Assembly: GCF_036711975.1 (NCBI RefSeq)
Contig: NC_091967.1
Coordinates: forward strand, 18,538,001-18,602,000
Source of the DNA: Onthophagus taurus
Lineage: Eukaryota; Arthropoda; Insecta; Coleoptera; Scarabaeidae
DNA: 64,000 nucleotides
Direction of reading: 5' to 3'
A program made the translations under genes and the position numbers. A model generated the notes under the pieces. It searched no databases. It was not told the DNA's origin and saw only the letters and a program-made list of their open reading frames with translations. Positions 33,977 through 64,000 of the stretch are shown here, piece after piece. Every line of letters starts with the position of its first letter. Position 1 is the first letter of the stretch.

Positions 33977-36900
33977 CTGAAAGTTCAATATATCAAAATA
34001 ACAAATATTAATCCACTAAATAAAGCAAACTTCTTTTTAATTTCCTTACCTTTGTATCAGTGTTAAAAACACAAACAACTTCATCTTCTTGAATAAAAAC
34101 GGGAATGAAAACATCCAAAAGATATTTTTTATACTTTGCCTCAAGAATAAACCTATCATCGTTCATATCCAACGTTAATTCCTTTGAAGATGTCTAAAAA
34201 CAAATACTTAATAAAATTCAAAACCAACAAATAAATAAATCATACAATTTTTGGTAATTTTACTTCTGCAAATAAATTTTTGTCGTCATCAAACCTTTGG
34301 TACAATCGATACTCAGGAGTGGCATAAACATCATCACCTTCTAAAACTTGAATTCCAACTTTATTTTGATTCGCTCCATCAAGTTTTTTTATCCCCATTT
34401 TCTCGTCAATTTCTCTCTGTTGGACTCTATGCGCTTGTAAATTTCCAAAGCATTTCTTATTCTTTAAAATTAATCTTTCATCGGTGGCGTAAACTCCATT
34501 TTTGTTAGCGATGGCTTCAAAAATAACGGCCACAACAAAATTAGTAAAAAGTTGGCTTTTTTCCATTTTTACAAAAAAATCTTTGTTAATCGCCACATCG
34601 ATTACTTTCACATTTTCGCCTTTTTTATCTACATCAGTTCGAATTTCAGCTATACTCATCGGCACACGAAATTCGACACTTTCATCGACTTCTGTGTTAA
34701 GTATTTCGACAAGTTCGGATTCGGTGATATCTTTTGGTGGTGGAATTGAATCTGTTTTGCAGACATTTATAAAGATTTTTGTGTCTGAACCAATTTCTTT
34801 TGATTTACAGCAAAAACCTTCAAACAAATTATAATTATTTAATTTTATTACGTTAATAACACATTTTATTTTTTTGAAAAGTGATTATCATTGTTTTTGT
34901 TATTATCTATGATGGTTAAAACGTGCGTTGAGTGATACAATGCATTTATTACCGGGTTTATTATAGTTAAAATAATCCTGTCATTTATCTTTGAACCTTT
35001 CTAAGTAGTTGACAAAAAATGAAAAATATGTTTATTATAAAATTGGGAAAAATGATCGATAATCTTGATAACAAAAAAATTTGTGTGTGTTGCGGAAAAG
35101 GAGCAGATGTTCATATTTACATTTGGGTGATAAATTGTGTTCGAATTCAATAAAATTGGATAAAAATGAGATACCCACATAAATATTTTTGATAAAAATG
35201 GTAAATTTTAAATGTCAACGACAAAAATGTTTTAATAGTGTTGTGGGAGTGTTGCGGAAAAAATCGATTTGTAGAAATTGTTTACTTCCTTTACACCATA
35301 CAAATTATAAATTCAAATTATAAATAACTGGTTTTTATAGAATTTTATAAATGTTGTTTTGTAAAAAATGAGATAAACATTTTTTAATTAAACAAAATGT
35401 ACCGTGACTTCCGTATTAAGTGCTCAATCGAAATAATAATTAGGTACTATTTTAGTAATTTCAAACAGCATCACAGACATCACAATAGTATTGTAACTCT
35501 ATAATTTTACGCTACCGATTACGAAACGTTGAAAATTGCCGAGGAATTCTTAATAATTATAAAATCGCAACGTTGAAAACATTATAATCTGTGTTCAATT
35601 AAATAAACCTTCAAGAGAGGCATTACTTTATTTTTAGCTATTACACATTTCTCAAATATTCAGAGATTTCATGAAACTTGGAGCATTAGGAATAATAATA
35701 ATAATAAATTCGTGGTTGGTTATCTGGGCGTAACTTATTATTTTTTCCCACATTATTTTAAAACAGTTATTTTGACAATTTTTGCAGCGATATACGATTA
35801 GCGTAATGCTATACCAATACTGTGGTATTGGTTGCATACTTGCAATGATGACGTCGGTTACGATAATTAATTAACACACTGTATATACAGGGTGAGTTAT
35901 TAGTATTCCGGTGGTCGATAGTTACTAAACCGTTTGAAAACCAAAAAAATATTTTATAAAAAAGTTGTTTGACTCATCACTTTCTATTACATAAAATTAT
36001 TTTAACTTATACAGGGTGCTTCATTTAAGTGTAATGGAGAGTACGTCAATTTATTTAAATGGAACACCCTATTTATTTTATCATATAATGGATACAACTA
36101 AATAATTTATTTATACAACCGTATCTGTTACTATTTCACAGCATTCATAGTTCCTGAGATATTCAATTGTTCTTTCAAAATGTGCCCATTGCAGGATCAG
36201 ATAATAATCAAATAAAAATATGCAATTGTTCTGCCATATAATTTACAACTTCAGAGAAAATAAGATGCACATGTTAAGAGATACCTCAAGATCTTTTATA
36301 CAGCGCATTAATGCTTGTAGAAGAGAAAATGGGCGGCATTTTGAACTTTTCAGGAAAACTATTAAACTTAGATATATGACATACTTATCATTAATTAAAG
36401 GGAACTTGATGAACAATTCAACTAGCATATAATATACAGGTGTTCTATTTAAAAAACTTATGAAAAAGCCATTTGAAAAACATCAAAAGTAACTAAACTT
36501 TATGGACACGCTGTATAGCGTATCTAATATCTTTGGGTACTATCATTTACCTATTAGATTTGACAATTATCTGACATAGTTTCAAGGAAAAATTGGAAAA
36601 AAATGTCGTTTTTACATCGTTTTTAAAAAGATGCTGCAATGGACACATTTTGGAAAAACAATTAAATATCTTAAGAACTATGAATGCTAGTTAGTAGCAT
36701 ATAGGGCTGTATAAACAAATTTAATGCTATTCAAGTTCGATAAAATATACAGGTGTTCCATTAAAAAAAAATAGTATAGGTTGAGAATCACCTGTATAAC
36801 AACCCAACCCATTATTTTTTAATAACCCCTCAAAACTACTAAATGTGTTTTGCCGCACCTTGTATAACAAAGCCATTACGAATATTTTCATATCCATTCT

Positions 36901-39900
36901 CTAATGAATTCCAATTTATTACACTGTCTGCTACATAGGAGTCTCCCGAGCAGTTTATGAAATGCATATCATCACACTTTTTAATTTGATTGCCTATCGA
37001 CACATAATGGACAATTTAAAAATAGCAGCATATAAAAATGCTAGAATACTGACATGTTTATAATCATGTTCATTTAATACGATAAAAAATAATTATTACA
37101 ACTTAGGTTGTTTCAGTTTATACGAATTAAATGTTTTAATCAAACAGCGTGATCTTTATCTCATCTATTAAGAGTTTAAATAGAGTAATAGTTCAACAAC
37201 CACCTTGACATATGACTCTTCAGCTAACATACTCTTTAATAGTATATTAAAAAACAAGTTTCGTAAGACACGCTTGAAATGCATGAATTCAAGTTTAAAA
37301 GTTTTAAATGAAACTTTAAGTCTTATGAAACGTGTTTTTAATGCTATTTTTTGTAATTCGCGGGTTTATCCTTTTTTTTTAATAAAAATAAAATAAATTT
37401 TGATAATGTAGGCAAATAGGTATGTAGCAGTTGGTAACACCGTTGAATTGTCAAAACTCAAAATGTGTTCACCTGAAAAAATGTTTCATGTACACCTCTC
37501 AAAATAAGAGAAATTGCTCAAAGATCAATTTCCTCATCATTATAGACCTTGTATTCGACGCTAAAAATGTGTTAAACATCTACAGTGATACAATAAAGTC
37601 TACATACACCCCAGAAAATGATAATATCTCAGCCCCTGAAATGTAAATCAATGAATTTTTTAGATATTAGAAGTCTATATTATTTTAATACAAAGTCGAA
37701 AAGCAGTAGATTTTAGGCTTCTAGTGATAGTGCAAAACTAGAGCTAACTTTAGATCTAGAAGTAGAAACATTCGGCTTTAGCCGCACGTCTCTCAAGACG
37801 GCTAAACCAGAATTATTCTAGTTCTAGGTCTTCTGTTAGTTCTAGTGATAGTGCAAAACTAGAACTAACACTAAATCTAGAACTAGAATAATTCGGATTT
37901 AGCCGCACGTCTCTCAAGACGGCTAAACCCGAATTATTCTAGTTCTAGGTCTTGTGTTAGTTTTAGTGATAGTTCTAGTGTAAAACTAGAACTAACACTA
38001 AACCTAGAACTAGAAAGTTCATGTTCATGATACTAGAACTAGATACTTTCTAGGTCTAGTGTTAGTTCTAGTTTTAAATATGCAATAAAAATATGCAACG
38101 TAATGATATCTTATGCTAACTACGCTACTTACCACTGTATCTAGAACTAACATTACACCTAAAAGTAGAAATATTCAGGTTTAGCCGTTTTAAGAGACGC
38201 ACGGCTAAACGGAATGTTTTTAGTTCTAGGTCTAGTGCTAGTGTAGTCTAGTTTTATTTGGTACTCAACAGATACTTGTATATTTTTATTGAGCTATAAC
38301 AGACACTGATAGACTTGTTTTAGGACTGTATGTAGACTTTTTTGAGTTAAAGATATGATTATGTTTTATGTTCCCCTTGATTAATAATAACTTATATAGT
38401 TTTTATGAAAAATATGGACTTCTTAATGTTCTATTAAAAAATTTCATTGAATTACATTTCGGGAGCTGAGATATTACCATTTTCACATTGACAACTAGAA
38501 AAATTAATGACCCAATATCACTAATTTGAACTGGTTCCATAAAATGTTACTAAAATCTCATTACAGCATCAGATGCTGTAAGGAGTCTTATTACAGCACC
38601 CGTTTGAGTACTGTAATAGTTTTCATTACCATCGCGAATTACAAAAAAACTTTATAAACTATTTTTCGTCACAATCTTAAAGGATTTAACATTTATTAGG
38701 TTGAAATTGATTAGGTTGAAATTGAAGTTAATATCCATTATACCAGTTTGTTTAATGTGATAGAAAAAATTTTTCGAATTTTGTTATCATCAGAGACAAA
38801 AGTCATTGTATCTTACAGGAAATTAACATCGAAAATATAAAGCTGTGAACAAATTAAAATTATTACTGTCACAAAATTTACTTAAAATACATGTAAAAAT
38901 TCATTTACAAAACTTTAAAGATTTAACTCCGCATGGACATCTTTTGTGGTAGATGTTACAAGATGGTCTGAGATGGTCAATATAAATAAACCAGTAAAAG
39001 TACAACAAAATTCGAAAAATTTTTTCTATCACATTTAACATTTAAATGTAAACTCTCTAAATGTAATCTTATTTCAATCGATTTTTTGGGAATATTTTAT
39101 CGTGGATCACAAAGCGGTTTCTTTGTTTATCCTTGAAACTCCGTTATTCGAAAACAAATTGTTCAAGCGTATACCGCAGTCTAGCGCGTTTAAATGTTAA
39201 TTTAGTTTGAGTTGAGACGCTTCAAGAGAAGTCTCTCTCTATTATGCTTAATAAACTTTTGTTGAAGTGAGACGTTTTGTGTTTATTTTCTTATATTTAA
39301 CGTGAAAAGTTGTTGTTATAAATTATAATATCAAAGTTGTTTTTAAAATGGAGTCAAAAAATGCTAAGCATTTTAAACGGTATGAAAACATAACGTTTGT
39401 TTTATAAATAATGAAAATATAATCATTCCGGGGAATTTATGTGGTATAAATAGAAAAATTACCAGAATTTTTTAGAAAATCCTTTAAGTTCTTAGGGTAT
39501 TGCACACCTTTTTTACTCATGACATACATTTTACCGCAACCTTGAACATCTATCCAAAGTGTACTGAACTCTCTTTTTCTTAAATAAGAACCGTATAAAA
39601 ACAATTATAATAATTTATATAACTGTTATAATAAGTCCCTGACATTTTAACAAATAAAAAAGGCATTTCAAAAAACCACATTCTAAAAAGTTAATATAAT
39701 ATGTTAATGAACCATCCAAAAACATGAGCATCTCTTCGTTTCTAACAATTTAAGTGTCAAGGATTACATAATAGTTTTTTATACAGGTTCATTTAAGTTT
39801 TGAAATGTCGGTTTTAATTTTTGTAAAATAGAATTGAATAAACAAGCAACAATGATTATGATGAGATTGTAATTCTTAATTTAACCTTGAATGTTATTTA

Positions 39901-40451
39901 CAAGTACTATCTAAAATGTTGGAAGTAAAAACTTTTTACTTACTACAATTTAATAATTAATTTATAAGTTATTTATAGATTATCATTAGGATAAGACCTT
40001 CAAAAATTAATCAATAAATTGATTGCTACAACTTCAATTTTCAAAATAGCCCAAAGATACAAAGTACAATTTTTCGAAAAATTTTGAAACATTGCGAAAT
40101 TTCTTTGAAAAAAAAAATCCCCTACCATTACAATGCAGATATCAATACCTATAAATACGGTTTTGCAAGAAATTTTACTTCTATTTGCACTTACCGGGTG
40201 TTGGTTGAATGATTTTTGAAGGATATTGCTCGCCAGGTACACGAAAAGGCTCATTAAACTCGTTCAATTCAGGTTCCTATGAACACATTCAAAAAATTAA
40301 CCTTAAAAATTGACATGTTTACAAAATTTTTTCGACGTCAAAGTGACGTTTAAACATAACCTATAAAATTTTTCTTTTTTAATCTTACCGTAAATTTGAG
40401 ATTTCTACCAATCAGAGTATCATCCACTTCGAGAAAACTTCGTTTTGGCAT
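33938..40451 (-). CDS. PIH1D1: PIH1 domain-containing protein 1 (R2TP complex)
   Basis: Five exons: 40451-40389, 40276-40195, 34817-34246, 34193-34050 and 33976-33938. They give 299 residues, close to the ~290 of vertebrate PIH1D1, with all phases agreeing. The N-terminus MPKRSFLEVDD leads to KIIQPTPGFCCKSKE. The PIH1 domain follows with KIFINVCKTDSIPPP, FRVPMSIAE, DVAINKDFF and, in the CS-like C-terminal half, NLFAEVKLPKI, MNDDRFILEA and LTIKMPII. PIH1D1 joins RPAP3 and RUVBL1/2 in the R2TP co-chaperone that assembles snoRNPs, RNA polymerase II and PIKK kinases. Lys53 and Lys62 correspond to the lysines that bind phosphorylated client peptides in the mammalian protein. Intron 2 is 5.4 kb of repeats. 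The acceptor of exon 3 (GTTTGAAG|GTTTTTG) is weak in pyrimidines. Confidence 0.92.
34050..34193 (-). CDS. PIH1D1: PIH1D1 exon 4
   Basis: 48 codons between TTTTTAG|ACATC and ACAAAG|GTAAGG. It encodes TSSKELTLDMNDDRFILEA and YLLDVFIPVFI of the CS-like domain. Confidence 0.87.
34246..34817 (-). CDS. PIH1D1: PIH1D1 exon 3 (PIH1 domain)
   Basis: 190 codons, from the second base of the PGFC glycine to AEVKLPKI|GTATGA. It contains the whole phosphopeptide-binding PIH1 domain and the start of the C-terminal CS-like domain. Confidence 0.93.
35815..35886 (-). repeat. Dispersed element end shared with 23535-23645
   Basis: The block tattggttgcatacttgcaa tgatgacgtcgg and the terminal ATTAACACACTGTATATA mirror the copy at 23535. 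It directly abuts the next element, starting TATACAGGGTGAG. Confidence 0.5.
35883..36780. mobile_element. Composite of 'TACAGGGTG'-ended inverted-repeat elements
   Basis: 35883-36015 matches both arms of the element at 46731-47464 (tatacagggtgagttattag...). Further ends appear at 36013 (tacagggtgcttcatttaag), 36434 (tacaggtgttctatttaaaa) and 36751 (tacaggtgttccattaaaaa). The piece 36596-36680 is the inverse of 47240-47310. Several nested non-coding DNA elements are likely. Confidence 0.5.
37430..38650 (-). mobile_element. Dispersed element carrying a hairpin array
   Basis: The left part 37430-37530 and right part 38466-38650 recur in inverted orientation and the same relative order at 62545-62700 and 62330-62510. 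There they are separated by only a few dozen unrelated bases. The extra ~935 bp here contain the hairpin array at 37714-38262. Confidence 0.55.
37714..38262. repeat. Dyad-symmetric hairpin array (CTAGAACTAG / GGCTAAAC motifs)
   Basis: Two direct hairpin units at 37770-37815 and 37888-37938 have stems TTTAGCCG...CGGCTAAA and loop CACGTCTCTCAAGA, about 121 bp apart. A third in the opposite orientation lies at 38165-38212. Between them, tracts of CTAGAACTAACACTAAACCT and the inverse alternate, making the whole block fold back on itself at several scales. No open frame. Confidence 0.75.
38752..39045. mobile_element. ~290-bp miniature inverted-repeat element
   Basis: ATGTGATAGAAAAAATTTTT at the left end and its exact inverse at the right end are part of terminal repeats of about 33 bp (38755-38790 and 39007-39042). 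The interior is non-coding. Confidence 0.6.
40195..40276 (-). CDS. PIH1D1: PIH1D1 exon 2
   Basis: GTTCATAG precedes EPELNEFNEPFRV. The exon ends PSKIIQPTP plus one base (CACCCG|GTAAGT), and that base completes the Gly of the PGFC motif with exon 3. Confidence 0.87.
40389..40451 (-). CDS. PIH1D1: PIH1D1 exon 1
   Basis: The ATG at 40451 begins MPKRSFLEVDDTLIGRNLKF, 21 codons, with donor TTTACG|GTAAGA in phase 0. Confidence 0.85.
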
Positions 40452-40580
40452 TTTATTTACGATCGCGAATACAATAAGGGGGTATTGCTGGTGTTGATTA
40501 GCCTATTTTTAGATGATCTTGTATCGGTTTCAACGAGATAACTAATTGACTTTGACGCATGCGTAATAGGAGTTCTAAGA
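40452..40580. promoter_or_regulatory. Shared 129-bp promoter region of PIH1D1 and MRP
   Basis: The interval separates the divergent start codons of PIH1D1 (-) and MRP (+). It has no TATA box at a usual position. It contains a perfect 10-bp palindrome ACGCATGCGT (40555-40564), which resembles the NRF1/ewg binding site, and TCGCGA near 40463. These are features of housekeeping bidirectional promoters. Use as such is an inference. Confidence 0.55.
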
Positions 40581-60221
<19,641 letters not shown>

Positions 60222-60545
60222 ACAATTTTTAATTGAGTTTTTGTCTTATTTTTTTTGTATTACTAACTGAATTTAAAAGAAAATAGCATAACTTAGCGTT
60301 ATAAATGTTGTAGAATCCAAGGTTACCTTAATGTAAATATCAATCCGTTATTTTAATCCGATTTTATCTTGCAGAATGAAAAATCAATTCGATATTGCAT
60401 CTGATTATTTTATATATCTTTTTGTTGATTTTTTATAGGTACTTAATGTTTGTTACGCGATAAAGAAAATCATAGAAACTTGCCTTACAATTAATGTACT
60501 TTAATATTTTTATAATAACACTAAAAAAAAAATGAAACAACAAAA

Positions 60546-60551
60546 AATAAA
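60546..60551 (+). terminator. Candidate polyadenylation signal of MRP
   Basis: AATAAA about 325 nt after the MRP stop codon. Confidence 0.35.
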
Positions 60552-60889
60552 TTGTAAAATTTATACTGTAATTACATTATTTTTAATCGTATGTTTTAAA
60601 ATGTTAGGGGGTTGGTACTGTTTATTAGTGTGTTATTGTATAAGCTAGACAAAGATATTGCGTTTGTGATGCGTTTTACCTCATTCACCTCAAATTTTCC
60701 TATAAATACAAATATCTACTTACAGAAAAGAATTATAGGTACATACTTAAAACATCTTAAAAAGAATATATACGTTTATTATTAATTTTGTTTTATTTTG
60801 CTTTAAATCCAATATGAAAAGTTTCTTATCATCATTTCAACAATTAATACAAGAAGCCTACAAGAAAGAGGAATGGTAATAAACAAGAA

Positions 60890-61250
60890 CAATAATAAAA
60901 ACATGAAAATAACAGCAGCAGAGATGAAGTACCTATGCAAAATATTGGGGAAAACCAGAAGAGGAACAAGAACATCAGAGAAGAAGAACTAAGCTTAAGC
61001 CCCTTGGTACAGGAAATAATGGGAAAAGAACTAAGTTACGAAAGAAGATGGAATACCTAAGAAAATGTTCAACATAAGGTCAGAAGCCAGAAGGAAACAG
61101 AAAGCGTGGTAGACCAAGAGCCCTAAAACAAATAGGGAGAGATTCGCTGAAGTATAGACTATGGGCAGAAATGGGAAGATGTATAAAAGATAAATCCAAA
61201 ACCCAACACCGTAAGGTATAAATGGGGACAAAAGAAAGAAGAAGTATTTA
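60890..61250 (+). mobile_element. LINE 3' end relic
   Basis: The + strand reads KITAAEMKYLCKILGKTRRG, then NIREEELSLSPL in shifted frames, IRSEARRKQKRGRPRALKQI and LKYRLWAEM. This follows the order of the C-terminus of many LINE polyproteins (the GRPR motif). It separates MRP from the next gene. Confidence 0.6.
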
Positions 61251-61721
61251 TAAAAAATCAATAGCTTTAATTTAATTAAAACTTTAATTTTAATAATTCA
61301 ATAACTAAATTTAAGTTGGTAACATTGATTCGATTTCATTTCAACTTCAGATTCTTAAAAACAATTTTTAATAACCAATTTCTTTTATAATTTCATTTAA
61401 AAGAAATTACTTTTAACATAAAAAGCAATATAAAGTATCTATCTAAACATTCCGTTAACTTTAAAAAGTGATTAAAAAAAGCTTTTAATTTTTCAATCTG
61501 CGACTGCTCGAAACCGATCAAAGAACGTCAAGATACCTAACCAAATAAGAGAGAAAGAGAAGGAACTAGACAAAATGCCATGTTGAAATTTTTTTGCTTC
61601 CTGTCTCTCAACTCAACCCGTCTCAACCGCCTCAACCGTTAGTTCGTTGCTTTCGAAGACGTGTTTTACTTTTCCCACCATTCCCGTTTTCGTTCCCTTT
61701 TATTAATTGGAATCGGTTCGT

Positions 61722-61748
61722 ATGTTTGATCAATGGCTGAAAACGTAG
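61722..61748 (+). promoter_or_regulatory. Short upstream reading frame overlapping the Mtr4 start
   Basis: ATG at 61722 opens an 8-codon frame (MFDQWLKT) that runs past the main ATG (61733) in another frame before stopping. If transcription begins upstream of it, it could lower translation of the main frame. Confidence 0.3.
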
Positions 61749-62043
61749 ACGAATTGTTCGAGTGCTTCGATGAGAAACCTACCGCCAAACGATTAAAAAC
61801 CGTTGAAGTTGATGTAGATGAAGACAAGGGTGATGGTAAACCCGCCAGCACCAGCAAAAGTACCGTTGATTGGTTAGTAAGACATAACCTCAAATGGCGG
61901 CACGCTATACTTTAATCTCGTTTATCTTTTCGTTTCAGCGGACCTGGAAGCAGCGAGGGCGTTAAAAGAGAAGGGGATGATGTTGAAAATGTCGTTATTA
62001 AACGGACCAAAATCGAAGATGATCTTACGTTGGATGAAATTAA
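61733..62043 (+). CDS. Mtr4: Probable exosome RNA helicase Mtr4, first two exons (partial)
   Basis: Exon 1 is 61733-61872 (MAENVDELFECFDEKPTAKR, then a K/D/E-rich stretch). A donor GTTAGT at 61873 joins an exon 61940-62043 after CGTTTCAG, giving STVDCGPGSSEGVK and then TKIEDDLTLDEIK|GTAAGA. The disordered acidic N-terminus starting with ELFxxF(D/E) and the (E/D)DL(T/S)LxxI(K/L) segment fit the beginning of Mtr4/MTREX, the DExH helicase that feeds RNA to the nuclear exosome. The helicase domain is not in the window. The assignment rests on these two short motifs and could be wrong. Reading through the first donor would stop at 61915. Confidence 0.55.
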
Positions 62044-62329
62044 GTAAGAGAAATTTTCTTTTTGTTCTGCCATTTTCTTTGAGGTTATCCTAACCTTACT
62101 TTTTTTATTATTTTTTTGTTGACTACTTTTTTTTTTCATTCTTTCGATAATATGTGGTTAATTTACTACATTTTTGGCATTTTACAAGTTTATAAAGAGA
62201 GTAGCCATTATATATTGTATAATAATGTAATACCATAAGACAACATCCCAAAGAATGTGAACCTAGCCGTATGCTAATAGTAAAGAAATCCAATTTTTTT
62301 TTTTTTTGTTAAATTGTAATGTTATCTTT

Positions 62330-62870
62330 TTTTTTTGTAATTCGCGATGGTAATGAAAGCTATTACAGTACTCAAACGGGCGCTGTAATGAGAGTAACCG
62401 ATGAGTATCCGATGCTGTAATAAGATTTTAGTAACATTTTATGGAACCAGTTCAAGTTAGTGACATTGGGTCATTAATTTTTCTAGTTGTCAATGTGACA
62501 ACTAATAAATTAATTTTTAAATAGCGTATTGTTGTTCATACCTTTCGTGGGACTTCTCTGGAAGTAGTTTTTTAATAGAACTCTGAGCAATTTCTCTCTT
62601 ATTTTGGGAGGTGTATATGAAACATTTTCTTCAGGTGCATACATTTTGTGTTTTGACAGAATTCAAATTTTTGTTTTCAAGTGTTACCAACTGTTACATA
62701 CCTATTTCCCTACATTGCACAGTGGTCCATTTCATAAATCTAGGTGGACAAAATTAATATTGATAAAAATACAACTTTTTTGGACATAATTATATTCAGA
62801 AACTCATAAAAATTTTTTTAAAAGTCTTCATCACTGCTGCATGAGGGACAAAATTCTAGAGAATAGCCAT
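62330..62870 (+). mobile_element. Inverted copy of the 37430-38650 element, without the hairpin array
   Basis: 62330-62510 is the inverse of 38466-38650 (gtaattcgcgatggtaatga ...). 62545-62700 is the inverse of 37430-37530 (gggacttctctggaagtag, then attttgggaggtgtatatga). Confidence 0.6.
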
Positions 62871-63505
62871 TATACAGGTGTATCTGAATGACTGCAACAA
62901 ACTTCAAGGGGTGATTATTTAGTGAATTTTAAGGGCACTTTCATATATGAACCATGGACGACTTTGGCTCCCCTAAGGAGCTATACCCCTCCAAAAATGG
63001 CGGAAAATTTTGGTTTAATTTTTTGTTTCAAAAACCATAAACGCTAGAAAACTGAAATTTGGAGAAGATGTTTAACTCATAATAGGGCACGTTTTGATTC
63101 TATTTGTACTTGCAACCTACCCTTCTAAACTACTAAGCCTAACCACCCCCATTCAATTTATGCCTAAATTTTTTCTTGGAAAAATTTGATTTAGATAGAT
63201 GAAAATATTGTAAAACTTTCGTGGGACTTCTCTGGAAGTAGTGTTTTAATAGAACTCTGAGCAATTTCTCTCTTATTTTGGGATGTGTATATGAAACATT
63301 TTTTTCAAGTGAATATATTTTGTGTTTTGACAATTTCTAATTGTTACATACCTATTTCTCTAGATTGCACAGTGGTCCATTTCATAAATCTTGTTGGACA
63401 AAATTAATATTGAAAAAAATACAACTTTTTTGGACATAATTATAAAAACTCAAAAAATGTTTTAAAAGTCTTCATCACTACTGCACAAGGGACTAAATTC
63501 TTCCT
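62545..63505 (+). repeat. Direct repeat pair 62545-62860 and 63215-63505
   Basis: Both start CGTGGGACTTCTCTGGAAGT and end with gtcttcatcactactgcac-like sequence; the second copy has small deletions. Between them, 62870-63040 is the inverse of 41995-42165 (aaggggtgattatttagtga ...). Confidence 0.7.
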
Positions 63506-63602
63506 AAAATCTGTCGACTCCTCCTCTGCAGTGATAGATTGCTGCTCTTGAGATGACTTGTTTAATAATGAAATTACTTCATACGAAATATTCTCTATTT
63601 TC

Positions 63603-63938
63603 TTAGGAGCTAGACCTGAAGTTTGTAATTGACGAGTCTGACGAAACTAATAACATATTGAACAGATCCTCGGTGTTGGTGATTCTGGACGTTTTGTTGC
63701 GCGCTTCCTGCGCTTCCTCAGAAAGCTGCCCAATACTAAGAAGAGCAGATTTAACAATGTCCGATCCATGAATTAAAAGTTTATGAAGACTTGCCTGCAT
63801 GTAATACCAATTATATAATTGAACATATAACTTAGCAGTGTCTATGGCATATTCTTCAAATGTTTCCAAATTTATTTCGTATCCACTTGCAATTGCTATT
63901 AATAAAACTGCAAACCGTTTAATTAATTGCTCATTCAC
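63603..63938 (-). pseudogene. Fragment of a repetitive element protein
   Basis: The minus frame (111 codons) reads YEINLETFEEYAIDTAKLYV, then WYYMQASLHKLLIHGSDIVK, GQLSEEAQEARNK and TEDLFNMLLVSSD. I recognise this as a protein segment found repeatedly in insect genomes next to transposons, but not its family. It is in phase with no neighbouring exon. Confidence 0.45.
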
Positions 63939-64000
63939 TCCTGTGATCGCACTGGATAGCGATGGATTAGAAAAAAATCTTCGAGCAGTGTTGCCATCAT

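Larger units (their letters stand above)
62044..64000. other. Intron downstream of the probable Mtr4 exons, repeat-filled
   Basis: No further coding exon seen before the window ends. The sequence consists mostly of the repeats listed separately. Confidence 0.5.

Noticed and set aside
40000..40254. 84-codon minus frame as a gene
   Set aside because: Its upper part overlaps PIH1D1 exon 2 in another frame and runs through that exon's donor into the intron.

Overview
The window is AT-rich nuclear DNA of an insect, most likely a beetle. The reasons are short spliced exons with GT..AG introns, insect-type gene families (a lipocalin, a secreted leucine-rich-repeat protein, an MRP gene with the exon arrays known from Drosophila MRP), and a heavy load of decayed LINEs, mariner, pogo/Tigger and piggyBac relics and miniature inverted-repeat elements. 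There are no bacterial features. The order assignment is an inference.

Layout. 1-2400: jockey-like LINE relics, one split by a second LINE with a 16-bp target duplication. 2593-2904 (-): first two exons of a lipocalin gene. 4300-6800: LINE relics. 7407-8932 (-): a secreted leucine-rich-repeat protein with a spliced 5' leader. 9790-13260: decayed LINEs split by a 1.55-kb tandem array with a ~570-bp higher-order period. 16604-19715: a 3.1-kb DNA transposon with terminal inverted repeats and an almost intact two-exon transposase-like gene (-). 20080-21676: tandem repeats and a nested cluster of palindromic elements. 25133-31212 (+): sphingosine-1-phosphate phosphatase in three exons, its first intron filled with transposons. 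31350-33666: LINE and mariner relics. 33938-40451 (-): PIH1D1, a subunit of the R2TP co-chaperone, in five exons. 40581-60221 (+): a full-length ABCC1/MRP-type ABC transporter. 61733-62043 (+): the first two coding exons of what is probably the exosome helicase Mtr4; the gene runs out of the window.

The most informative locus is MRP. Its 15 constitutive positions join into a 1,528-residue protein with all phases agreeing. Position 7 has two alternative exons of 147 nt. Position 11 has seven alternative exons, five of 221 nt, one of 224 and one of 170. All seven have length 2 modulo 3, so exactly one must be used to keep frame. The 170-nt copy has lost 17 codons in frame and looks like a decaying or specialised variant. 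MRP and PIH1D1 are head to head with 129 bp between their start codons, so they probably share a bidirectional promoter.

The other notable structures are a dyad-symmetric array of hairpins (37714-38262) inside the PIH1D1 intron, the 570-bp higher-order satellite, nested palindromic elements, and two related miniature elements with 7-bp target duplications that each landed inside another transposon. Exon boundaries were read by eye from splice signals and reading phase; no alignment or search was run.
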